Assembly: GCF_014195585.1 (NCBI RefSeq)
Contig: NZ_JACICA010000001.1
Span: forward strand, 450,929 to 514,928
DNA: 64,000 nt
Origin: Alloprevotella rava
GTDB taxonomy: Bacteria > Bacteroidota > Bacteroidia > Bacteroidales > Bacteroidaceae
Direction: 5' to 3'
The position numbers were made by a program, and so were the translations under genes. The notes beneath the pieces were generated by a model. It searched no databases. It was not told the origin of the DNA and saw only the letters and a list, made by a program, of their open reading frames with translations. Positions 1-7,936 of the stretch are shown here, piece by piece. Position 1 is the stretch's first letter, and the number at the start of each line of letters is the position of its first letter.

Positions 1-1475
1 TTGTCGGTGTTTCTTCTTATTTGCTCATTGGCTTCTTCTATACAGAGAAGCCTGCTATTGCAGCTAGTAAGAAAGCATTTATTGTGACGCGTTTTGCCGA
101 CCTCTTCTTCCTCATCGGTATTCTCATCTATGGCTACTATGCGCAAACCTTTAGTTTCAGTTTTGTTGAAACTGGTAGCGTGCGTGAATTTGCAAGTGCA
201 GCCTTTATGCTGCCTACTGCCTTGTTCCTCATGTTTATCGGTGGTGCAGGTAAGAGTGCGATGTTCCCACTTCATATTTGGCTTCCCGATGCAATGGAGG
301 GCCCAACGCCTGTTAGTGCACTGATTCATGCTGCAACCATGGTTGTCGCAGGTGTATATCAGGTGGCACGTATGTTCCCTCTTTGGATTGCCTATGCTCC
401 CGACACTCTCCATATCGTGGCTTGGGTTGGAGCGTTTACAGCTTTCTATGCTGCTGCAGTTGCTTGCGCACAGAGTGACATTAAGCGTGTCTTGGCTTTC
501 TCTACCATCTCTCAGATAGCTTTTATGATGGTGGCTTTGGGCGTTTGTATGCCTCTGCCTAATGGAGCAAGTCCTGAGTTGATTGATCATGAGTTTGGAA
601 TTGGTTATATGGCTAGTATGTTCCATCTCTTCACCCATGCTATGTTCAAGGCTACGCTCTTCCTCTGTGCTGGCTGCCTTATCCATGCAGTTCATAGCAA
701 TGAGATGAGCGCAATGGGCGGAATGCGTAAATATATGCCAATCACTCATTGGACTTTCCTCATAGCTTGCTTGGCAATCTCTGGTATTCCTCCTTTCTCT
801 GGCTTCTTCTCGAAGGACGAGATTTTGGAAGCGAGCTTCGCTTATAGTCCTGTAATGGGTTGGGTAATGACAGGTATTGCTGCCATGACGGCTTTCTATA
901 TGTTTCGCCTTTACTATGGTATCTTCTGGGGAACAGAAAACAAGGAACATCACGCAGAATGCCATCCGCATGAGAGTCCTTTGGCGATGACATTCCCGCT
1001 CTTATTCCTTACAGCTATTACGTTAGTAGCAGGCTTTATTCCTTTTGGAAAAATTATTTCTGCTGATGGACTTGCGTACGACTTCTTGGCACATTTCAAT
1101 TGGGCTTTAGGTGCTAAGAGTTGTTTCATCGCACTCATCTCTATTGGGCTTGCCACTTGGATTTACAAGGGAGAGAAACAGCCTATTGCTGACAAGATGC
1201 AGAATGCAGCTCCGCATCTCCATCGTTGGGCATTTAAGCGTTTCTATCTAGATGAAGTCTACCAGTTCATTACGCATCGCATCATCTTCAAGTACATCTC
1301 TGCAACCATTGCTAAGTTTGACCGTAAGTATATTGACGGCTTCTTCAACTTCTTGGCTTGGGGAACTCACGAATTGGGTTTCCAAATTCGTGGTTTCCAG
1401 AGCGGTTCTATTCAGAAGTATGCGTTTATCTTCTTCTTGGGTGCTCTCGCCCTGTTATTAGTTATGATCCTCTAA
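1..1475 (+). CDS. nuoL: NADH-quinone oxidoreductase subunit L (5' truncated)
   Basis: Membrane subunit of respiratory complex I, one of the three antiporter-like proton channels. The gene runs in from before the window: the frame is open from base 3 (GVSSYLLIGFFYTEKPAI), so no start is visible. The proton-translocation core is clear, with HIWLPDAMEGPTPVSALIHA and the following MVVAGVYQVAR helix, and many hydrophobic helices continue to the C terminus. The C-terminal part includes the long-helix region typical of NuoL. The stop lies 13 nt before nuoM, and nuoN follows, so this is the 3' end of a nuo operon. Family assignment is firm; only the missing N terminus is unknown. Confidence 0.96.
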   Translation, partial: VGVSSYLLIGFFYTEKPAIAASKKAFIVTRFADLFFLIGILIYGYYAQTFSFSFVETGSVREFASAAFMLPTALFLMFIGGAGKSAMFPLHIWLPDAMEGPTPVSALIHAATMVVAGVYQVARMFPLWIAYAPDTLHIVAWVGAFTAFYAAAVACAQSDIKRVLAFSTISQIAFMMVALGVCMPLPNGASPELIDHEFGIGYMASMFHLFTHAMFKATLFLCAGCLIHAVHSNEMSAMGGMRKYMPITHWTFLIACLAISGIPPFSGFFSKDEILEASFAYSPVMGWVMTGIAAMTAFYMFRLYYGIFWGTENKEHHAECHPHESPLAMTFPLLFLTAITLVAGFIPFGKIISADGLAYDFLAHFNWALGAKSCFIALISIGLATWIYKGEKQPIADKMQNAAPHLHRWAFKRFYLDEVYQFITHRIIFKYISATIAKFDRKYIDGFFNFLAWGTHELGFQIRGFQSGSIQKYAFIFFLGALALLLVMIL

Positions 1476-1488
1476 AACTGACAGATAT

Positions 1489-3009
1489 ATGAATTTCTTA
1501 TCAATATTTGTACTGATACCTCTGCTTATGCTGCTCGGTTTGTGGCTGGCAAGAGATCAAAAAAGTATTAGAGGCGTGATGGTAGCGGGCAGTACCTGCT
1601 TGCTCATCCTTTCTGCTGTCCTCACTGTGCTCTTTCTTCAAGAACGAGCTGCTGGTAATACGGCAGAAATGTTGTTCACCGCCTCTTTCGATTGGATAAC
1701 ACCATTGCACATTAAGTACTCCGTTGGAGTCGATGGTATCTCTGTTGCAATGCTGTTGCTTTCCTCCGTCATCGTATTTACAGGTACATTTGTTTCTTGG
1801 TACATGAATAAGGAATACTTCCTGTGGTTCACACTGTTAAGTGCAGGTGTTTATGGTTTCTTCATTTCCATTGACATGTTTACCATGTTTATGTTCTATG
1901 AAGTAGCTCTTATCCCGATGTATTTGCTGATTGGTGTGTGGGGCACTGGCCCTAAAGAATATGCAGCCATGAAGCTGACACTCATGCTTATGGGCGGTTC
2001 TGCTTTCCTTATGTGTGGTATCTTTGGTATCTTCTATGGAGCAGGAGGCCAGACAATGGACATTCTCGACATTGCCCATCAGCAGAATGGTGCTCATTTG
2101 ATTGACATTGCACAGCAACACATATGGTTCCCGCTAACTTTTGCTGGCTTTGGCGTTCTCGGTGCATTGTTCCCATTCCACACTTGGAGTCCTGATGGTC
2201 ACGCTTCTGCGCCAACGGCTGTGTCAATGTTGCACGCAGGCGTATTGATGAAGCTTGGTGGTTATGGCTGTTTCCGCATTGCTATGTTCCTCATGCCGCA
2301 AGGCGCACAGGACTTAGGTTGGATTTTCCTTGTATTGACGGGTATCTCTGTTGTTTATGGTGCATTCTCGGCTTGTGTTCAAACCGACTTGAAGTATATC
2401 AATGCTTACTCCTCTGTGTCTCACTGCGGCTTAGTGCTCTTCGGTATTCTGATGGTTAATCAAGTAGCGGCTACTGGTGCTGTGTTGCAGATGCTTTCTC
2501 ACGGTTTGACCACAGCTCTCTTCTTTGCCCTCATCGGTATGATTTATGGCCGTACGCATACGCGTGATATCCGTGAGATGAGTGGTTTGATGCGCATCAT
2601 GCCGTTCCTCTCTGTGTGCTACGTGATAGCTGGTTTGGCTAATCTCGGCCTTCCCGGTTTCAGCGGCTTTATTGCAGAAATGACCATCTTTGTTGGTTCC
2701 TTTGCTAATGCCGATACCTTCCATCGTGTACTGACTATTGCCGCCTGCACTAGTATTGTTGTCACTGCTGTCTATATTCTCCGTCTTGTTGGTAAAATCC
2801 TCTATGGTGTTTCCACTAACGAAGAACATTTGAAGCTTGACGATGCTCATTGGGAAGAACGTTTTGCTGTTATCTGTCTCATTGGTACGATTGCGGCTCT
2901 CGGTTCTGCTCCGTGGTGGGTAAGTAATATGATAGATTCTGGCGTAGCTCCAGTTGTCGAACATATTACGGCGTTTGCAGCCAATACGAATCTCAATCCG
3001 TTCATGTAA
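1489..3009 (+). CDS. nuoM: NADH-quinone oxidoreductase subunit M
   Basis: Second antiporter-like proton channel of complex I, an inner-membrane protein of 506 residues, the usual size. The hallmark segment PFHTWSPDGHASAPTAVSML is followed by HAGVLMKLGGYG, which carries the conserved channel lysines. The conserved membrane glutamate lies in MFMFYEVALIPMYLLIGVWG near residue 138. About 14 hydrophobic helices can be read. It starts 13 nt after nuoL and ends 24 nt before nuoN, so the three are co-transcribed. No anomaly seen. Confidence 0.96.
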   Translation: MNFLSIFVLIPLLMLLGLWLARDQKSIRGVMVAGSTCLLILSAVLTVLFLQERAAGNTAEMLFTASFDWITPLHIKYSVGVDGISVAMLLLSSVIVFTGTFVSWYMNKEYFLWFTLLSAGVYGFFISIDMFTMFMFYEVALIPMYLLIGVWGTGPKEYAAMKLTLMLMGGSAFLMCGIFGIFYGAGGQTMDILDIAHQQNGAHLIDIAQQHIWFPLTFAGFGVLGALFPFHTWSPDGHASAPTAVSMLHAGVLMKLGGYGCFRIAMFLMPQGAQDLGWIFLVLTGISVVYGAFSACVQTDLKYINAYSSVSHCGLVLFGILMVNQVAATGAVLQMLSHGLTTALFFALIGMIYGRTHTRDIREMSGLMRIMPFLSVCYVIAGLANLGLPGFSGFIAEMTIFVGSFANADTFHRVLTIAACTSIVVTAVYILRLVGKILYGVSTNEEHLKLDDAHWEERFAVICLIGTIAALGSAPWWVSNMIDSGVAPVVEHITAFAANTNLNPFM

Positions 3010-3033
3010 TCTCTTAAAGAATAAAAACAGACA

Positions 3034-4527
3034 ATGGATTATTCACAATTCTTACATATGCCCGAGGAGGCAAGCCTTTTGGCTGTTATTCTTATTCTCT
3101 TCTTGGCCGACTTGTTTATGTGCAAAGAGCCCAAGGATGGGGAAACTATTAGCCAGAAGCCTTCAGCTATCAACGTTGTAGCTATTGGCCTTCTCTCTAT
3201 TCATACTCTCATCAACTTGTTGCCTTGCTGCAATGGTTGTATGCAGGCAACTGAGGCCTTTGGTGGAATGTACCAGCATACACCGATGATGACCGTCATT
3301 AAGTCGGTTCTCAATATCGGAACGCTTGTAGTATTTCTCATGGCTAATAGTTGGTTGCGTCGTCCAGAGAATATTGTTAAGCAAGGTGAGTTCTATCTCG
3401 TCACGCTTTTCACGTTGCTCGGTATGTACTTTATGATCAGTAGTGGCCACTTCCTGATGTTCTTCATCGGCTTGGAATTGGCCAGCGTACCTATGGCAGC
3501 CCTTGTGGCTTACGATAAGTATCGTTATGAAAGTGCAGAAGCTGGTGCTAAGTTCATCTTGTTGGCACTCTTCTCCAGTGCACTTCTTGTCTATGGCCTT
3601 TCGCTCATCTATGGTGCTACTGGAACGCTCTATTACAGCAGTGTGGGTGCTCTCTTCTCTGGTGATACGCTTCTCAGCGTTATAGGTCTGACGTTCTTCC
3701 TTTCTGGAATGGGATTTAAGATAAGTTTGGTACCATTCCATCTTTGGACGGCTGATACTTATCAGGGGGCACCGACCGTTGTGACAGCTTATCTCAGCGT
3801 TATCTCAAAAAGTAGTGCTGCTTTTGTTCTCTTCACGGTTCTTGTGAAGGCTTTTGCCGGCGACTCTTTGATGGCTGAGTGGAACACAGGTCTTTATTGG
3901 ATTATCATTGCTTCTATCACGTTGGCAAATATCTTTGCCATTCAGCAGCAGAATCTAAAGCGCTTTATGGCGTTCTCTGCCATCTCCCAAGCTGGTTATA
4001 TCGTACTCGGTATTATGGGGGGAACGGCACAGGGCATGACTTCCATCGTGTTCTACATCCTCGTCTATATGGTAGCCAACTTAGGTGCTTTCGCTGTTAT
4101 CAATGTGATTGAGCAAAATAGCGGTAAGATTCGTATTGACGACTACGACGGACTTTATGAAACAAACCCACACTTGAGTTTTATCATGACGCTCTGCCTC
4201 TTTAGTTTGGCAGGTATTCCGCCGTTTGCTGGTATGTTTTCTAAGTTCTTCATCTTCATGGCAGCGTTCAATGCTGGTTATCACTGGCTTGTACTGATTG
4301 CTTTGATCAACACGGTTCTTTCACTCTATTACTACTTGCTGATTGTGAAGGCTATGTATATCAAGAAGAACGAACATCCTATAGCTCAGTTCCAATCTGA
4401 TGGTTATACGCGTGCAGCTCTCGTTATCTGTACAACAGGCGTCGTAGTGCTGGGTATCGGTGGTGTCTTCTATAACTATATTGATACACTTTCCTACGGT
4501 ATCGATAAGATGCTCGGGGCTCTCTGA
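3034..4527 (+). CDS. nuoN: NADH-quinone oxidoreductase subunit N
   Basis: Third antiporter-like proton channel of complex I, 497 residues in the inner membrane. The family segment [20 protein letters not shown] followed by [14 protein letters not shown] is present, as is the glutamate in [20 protein letters not shown]. Start ATG at 3034 follows nuoM by 24 nt. It is the last gene of the nuo cluster, which is closed by a strong hairpin and T-run just after the stop. Confidence 0.96.
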   Translation: MDYSQFLHMPEEASLLAVILILFLADLFMCKEPKDGETISQKPSAINVVAIGLLSIHTLINLLPCCNGCMQATEAFGGMYQHTPMMTVIKSVLNIGTLVVFLMANSWLRRPENIVKQGEFYLVTLFTLLGMYFMISSGHFLMFFIGLELASVPMAALVAYDKYRYESAEAGAKFILLALFSSALLVYGLSLIYGATGTLYYSSVGALFSGDTLLSVIGLTFFLSGMGFKISLVPFHLWTADTYQGAPTVVTAYLSVISKSSAAFVLFTVLVKAFAGDSLMAEWNTGLYWIIIASITLANIFAIQQQNLKRFMAFSAISQAGYIVLGIMGGTAQGMTSIVFYILVYMVANLGAFAVINVIEQNSGKIRIDDYDGLYETNPHLSFIMTLCLFSLAGIPPFAGMFSKFFIFMAAFNAGYHWLVLIALINTVLSLYYYLLIVKAMYIKKNEHPIAQFQSDGYTRAALVICTTGVVVLGIGGVFYNYIDTLSYGIDKMLGAL

Positions 4528-4550
4528 TAAAGTGTAAATCTTTTTATCTT

Positions 4551-4588
4551 CAGCGGCTTTTCTTGAAACAAGAGAAGCCGCTGTTTTT
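4551..4588 (+). terminator. Rho-independent terminator of the nuo operon
   Basis: The arms CAGCGGCTTTTCTT (4551-4564) and AGAGAAGCCGCTG (4571-4583) pair with one bulged base, and TTTTTAT follows directly. It sits 24 nt after the nuoN stop. Confidence 0.85.
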
Positions 4589-4642
4589 ATATGCAATAAA
4601 ATAATACTATATTGCGCCGTGAATCAAAAAGGAAGCAAACGT

Positions 4643-5527
4643 ATGGAAAAGAAAAGATATGTAGTGGGCTTAGGTGAGCTACTTTGGGACTTACTCCCTT
4701 CTGGCAAACGTTTAGGTGGTGCTCCAGCAAATTTTGCCTATCATGTTTCTCAGTTTGGTTTGAATGGCTTGGCAGTAAGTGCTATTGGGCAAGATGATTT
4801 AGGCGAAGAAGCCATTCAAGAATTAGAGCGTAAGCAACTTTCTGCATATCTTGAGCGAGTGGAATATCCTACGGGGCGGGTAAACGTACAGCTTGATGAA
4901 GCTGGTATTCCTCTTTACGATATTCAGCAGAATGTGGCATGGGATAATATTCCTTTTACAGAAGAGCTACGCGAGATTGCGGAAAATACTCAAGCAGTCT
5001 GTTTCGGCTCTTTGGCTCAGCGTAGTCCGCAAAGCCGTATTGCTATTCAAGCCTTTTTAGCTTCCTTGCCTGTTGACGATGATGTTCTTCGCATTTATGA
5101 TATAAATCTTCGCACTCCTTTTTATAGTAAAGAAGTGGTAGATTTGTCTCTTTCTGCCGCAAATATTCTTAAAGTTAACGATGAAGAACTGCCCGTCCTT
5201 GCCAATTATTACAATCTTCCTGTAACATCTCCTTTGGAGCAATGTGAACTTCTTCGTCAGCGTTTCGATCTGCGCCTTGTCATCTATACTTGTGGTGCAG
5301 AAGGCAGTTATGTGATCTCTGAAGAGGGAGTATCTTCCCAATCTACGCCAAAGGTTTCGGTCGTAGATACAGTTGGAGCTGGAGATAGTTTCACCGCTTC
5401 TTTTTGCGCTGCATTTATCAAAGGCCTTTCCATCCCAGAGGCTCATGCTATTGCTGTAAAAGTAGCAGCTTTTGTCTGCACCCAACAAGGCGCAATGCCT
5501 ATTTTACCTGACGATTTATTGGGCTAA
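4643..5527 (+). CDS. PfkB-family carbohydrate kinase (fructokinase-like)
   Basis: Cytosolic sugar kinase of the ribokinase/PfkB family that phosphorylates a hexose, probably fructose, with ATP. Two family signatures are visible: the N-terminal GGAPANFAYHVSQFG substrate region (residues ~27-41) and the C-terminal DTVGAGDSFTASF motif with the catalytic Asp. The ATG at 4643 is preferred over an in-frame GTG at 4619: an AAGGAAGC purine run lies 5-8 nt before it and the protein then starts MEKKRYVVGLGELLWD, as in relatives. It stands alone between the nuo terminator and a promoter-led GH109-like gene. The exact sugar cannot be told from the sequence. Confidence 0.88.
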   Translation: MEKKRYVVGLGELLWDLLPSGKRLGGAPANFAYHVSQFGLNGLAVSAIGQDDLGEEAIQELERKQLSAYLERVEYPTGRVNVQLDEAGIPLYDIQQNVAWDNIPFTEELREIAENTQAVCFGSLAQRSPQSRIAIQAFLASLPVDDDVLRIYDINLRTPFYSKEVVDLSLSAANILKVNDEELPVLANYYNLPVTSPLEQCELLRQRFDLRLVIYTCGAEGSYVISEEGVSSQSTPKVSVVDTVGAGDSFTASFCAAFIKGLSIPEAHAIAVKVAAFVCTQQGAMPILPDDLLG

Positions 5528-5672
5528 AGTGGTAAAGAAAATAGAATGCTCAGATTCAAACGCATTGTGAAGATCACTCTTTTTCTCCATTCCTTTCGAG
5601 CGAGAATGCTTTCTCTTAATAGCAAATAGCGAAAAAGTGGATACTCTTATTAGGATATTCATTCTAATATTG

Positions 5673-5680
5673 TAACTTTG
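5673..5680 (+). promoter_or_regulatory. Bacteroidetes -7 element before the GH109-like gene
   Basis: TAACTTTG matches the TAnnTTTG -7 consensus, 43 nt before the ATG at 5723. No TTTG -33 box is found at the usual distance. Confidence 0.55.
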
Positions 5681-5722
5681 CCCATATAGAAATACCTAAT
5701 AAATTTATTTATACACAACTTT

Positions 5723-7351
5723 ATGAAATTTTTCAAAGTTCTTGCTGTCGCCGTTTTGGCGGTACTTTCGTCTGGGCAGATGAATGCCCAGTCCACCTCT
5801 CCTTCTACGAAGTGGCATTGGAATGAAGGGCAGATTGTACTTGACACTCCTGCTCGCCCTGCTGGCCAACAGTCGGCTTTAGGCTTGACAGTTCCCAAAA
5901 TTCAGAATGTGCGTGTTGCTTTTGTAGGCTTAGGAATGCGTGGACCTAGTGCTGTTGCACGCTGGACATATATTCCTGGTGTAGAAATCGTTGCTTTGTG
6001 CGACTATGAGCAGAAGCGCGCAGAATGTTGCCAAGAATATCTAAAGAAGGCAAACCTTCCGCCTGCTTCCATCTATTTTGGTGCAGAAGGCTACAAGGAA
6101 TTGTGCAAACGCCCAGATATTGATCTCGTTTACATTGCAACCGACTGGGATCACCACTTCCCCGTGGCTAAGTTTGCTATGGAAAAAGGTAAGAATACGG
6201 CTATTGAAGTACCTTCTGCTATGAATGTTGAACAATGTTGGGATCTTATCAACTTAGTTGAGAAAACTCGCAAACATTGTATGATTCTTGAGAACTGTTG
6301 CTACGACTGGTTTGAAATGAATACTTTGAATATGGCACAGCACGGAGTTTTCGGTGAATTGCTCCATGGACAAGGTGCTTATATTCATAACCTAGATGAT
6401 TTTTGGAATGCATATTGGAAGAATCCTGAGAAATCTCCTGAATTAGGCTGGCGTATGCAGTATAATATGGAGAATCGTGGCGATGTCTACGCTACTCACG
6501 GTCTAGGTCCTGTGGCACAAGCTTTCGACATTCATCGTGGTGACCGCATGAAAACACTTGTTGCAATGGACACTAAACCTGTTCATGGTCCTAACTATGT
6601 GGAAGCTAAGACAGGTGTTCGCCCAACAAATTTCCGCAATGGTGATCATACCACAACACTGATTCGTACAGAGGAAGGAAAGGTTATTGAGGTTCAGCAC
6701 CAAGTGATGAATCCGCGTCCTTACGACCGCCTCTATCAACTCTCTGGTACGAAAGGGTTTGCCAATAAATATCCTGTTGAAGGTTACGCTCTTGATGCGA
6801 AGAGCTTGAAAGAAGCTGGTGTCACTCCTAAGGTTGATGACCTTTCTTCTCACTCTTTCATGTCGGCAGCTGAAAAGAAGGCCCTCGAAGAGAAGTATCA
6901 ATCGCCCATCTTGAAGAAGTATGCCAAGAAGGCCAAGGAGGTTGGTGGTCACGGCGGTATGGACTTCATCATGGACAGTCGCCTTGTTTACTGTTTGCAG
7001 AACGGTCTACCTCTCGACATGGATATTTACGACCTTGCCGAATGGTGTGCTTTAGCAGAACTCGGTACTCTTTCTCTTGACAACAACTCTGCCAGCGTTG
7101 CTTTCCCTGATTTTACACGTGGACATTGGAACGAAGTGAAAGGTTATAAGCACGCTTTTGCTTCAGCTGAGCAAGAAGAAGCAACAGCTCAACTTGCTAC
7201 TGCTATTACTGATGCACAGAAGGCTATCTCTGCTAAGGCTTGGGCCGATTATGATAAGGCAATCACTGTTGAAGCTAAGAATGCAGTTAGCACAAAGGCT
7301 GTTGCCAACGTACAGAAAGCTGTTGCTAAATTGATGAAGAAGATAAAATAA
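5723..7351 (+). CDS. Gfo/Idh/MocA oxidoreductase, GH109-like, exported
   Basis: Probable periplasmic or lipid-anchored glycosidase of the NAD-dependent GH109 type, known in relatives for removing terminal alpha-N-acetylgalactosamine; substrate here is inferred. Residues 1-23 form a signal peptide ending in NAQ. The Rossmann motif VAFVGLGMRGPSAVARW is at ~58-74. GH109-style segments follow: HGLGPVAQAFDIHRGDRM, FRNGDHTTTLIRTEEGK, QVMNPRPYDRLYQLSGTKGF and VAFPDFTRGHWNE. The last ~70 residues, after the usual end of the family, are an Ala/Lys/Gln-rich helical extension (KAISAKAW..., KAVAKLMKKIK). It is a single-gene unit with its own promoter and terminator. Confidence 0.85.
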   Translation: MKFFKVLAVAVLAVLSSGQMNAQSTSPSTKWHWNEGQIVLDTPARPAGQQSALGLTVPKIQNVRVAFVGLGMRGPSAVARWTYIPGVEIVALCDYEQKRAECCQEYLKKANLPPASIYFGAEGYKELCKRPDIDLVYIATDWDHHFPVAKFAMEKGKNTAIEVPSAMNVEQCWDLINLVEKTRKHCMILENCCYDWFEMNTLNMAQHGVFGELLHGQGAYIHNLDDFWNAYWKNPEKSPELGWRMQYNMENRGDVYATHGLGPVAQAFDIHRGDRMKTLVAMDTKPVHGPNYVEAKTGVRPTNFRNGDHTTTLIRTEEGKVIEVQHQVMNPRPYDRLYQLSGTKGFANKYPVEGYALDAKSLKEAGVTPKVDDLSSHSFMSAAEKKALEEKYQSPILKKYAKKAKEVGGHGGMDFIMDSRLVYCLQNGLPLDMDIYDLAEWCALAELGTLSLDNNSASVAFPDFTRGHWNEVKGYKHAFASAEQEEATAQLATAITDAQKAISAKAWADYDKAITVEAKNAVSTKAVANVQKAVAKLMKKIK

Positions 7352-7380
7352 AAATTTATCGTCTACATAATTATACGTTA

Positions 7381-7415
7381 AATGCGCTCACTACTTCCGT
7401 AGTGGGCGCATTTTT
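7381..7415 (+). terminator. Rho-independent terminator after the GH109-like gene
   Basis: The arms AATGCGCTCACTAC (7381-7394) and GTAGTGGGCGCATT (7399-7412) pair over 14 bp with one G-U, loop TTCC, then TTTATTG. Confidence 0.88.
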
Positions 7416-7936
7416 ATTGAGATGATAGGGGAGTGATGAAAGAGTTTTGTAGAGTCTTGCATATGATAAGTAGTTGTCCCTGAAAAACTTCATGAGAAGA
7501 ATTTTTGTGATTTTTTTAATGTCATATAGAGTTCTGATTATTAAATACTTGTGCTCTAAATGGAGGCTTCTGAAGCTTTTTACAACTTTCTCTGGAGGAG
7601 ATGTACTTATGTAATAAAGATAGTTATAAATATCCTTATTCTATTTTCAGTGACAACAAATTATAACTTTTATGGGGGAGTGTATCATGATAAAGAAGTT
7701 ACGCCAGCCTGCTATTCTGACTATTTCTTCCTTTCCCCTACCTACTCTTTTATTTCCTCTCTCTTCATCCAAGCAAAATCTCACAAACTATTGCTAATTA
7801 TCTGATTAAGTGGAAACTTATTTTGCTCAAATAGCTGCTTACAAAAGCTTAAAAACTTCTTTTTCTTTGCTATTATATATTATATTATATTTGCAAAATA
7901 GTTATGTTAGCTCTTTCTTAACTAAAAATCAAAATT
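7416..7936. other. AT-rich intergenic region with a weak promoter
   Basis: About 520 bp without a convincing gene. Two short open frames (7560-7805 and 7810-8019, plus strand) have no recognisable family and run through low-complexity AT sequence. A TATATTTG at 7886-7893 fits the -7 element. A TTTG at 7866-7869 lies upstream, but the 16-bp spacer is short. This is the likely promoter of the barrel gene at 7937. Confidence 0.5.
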
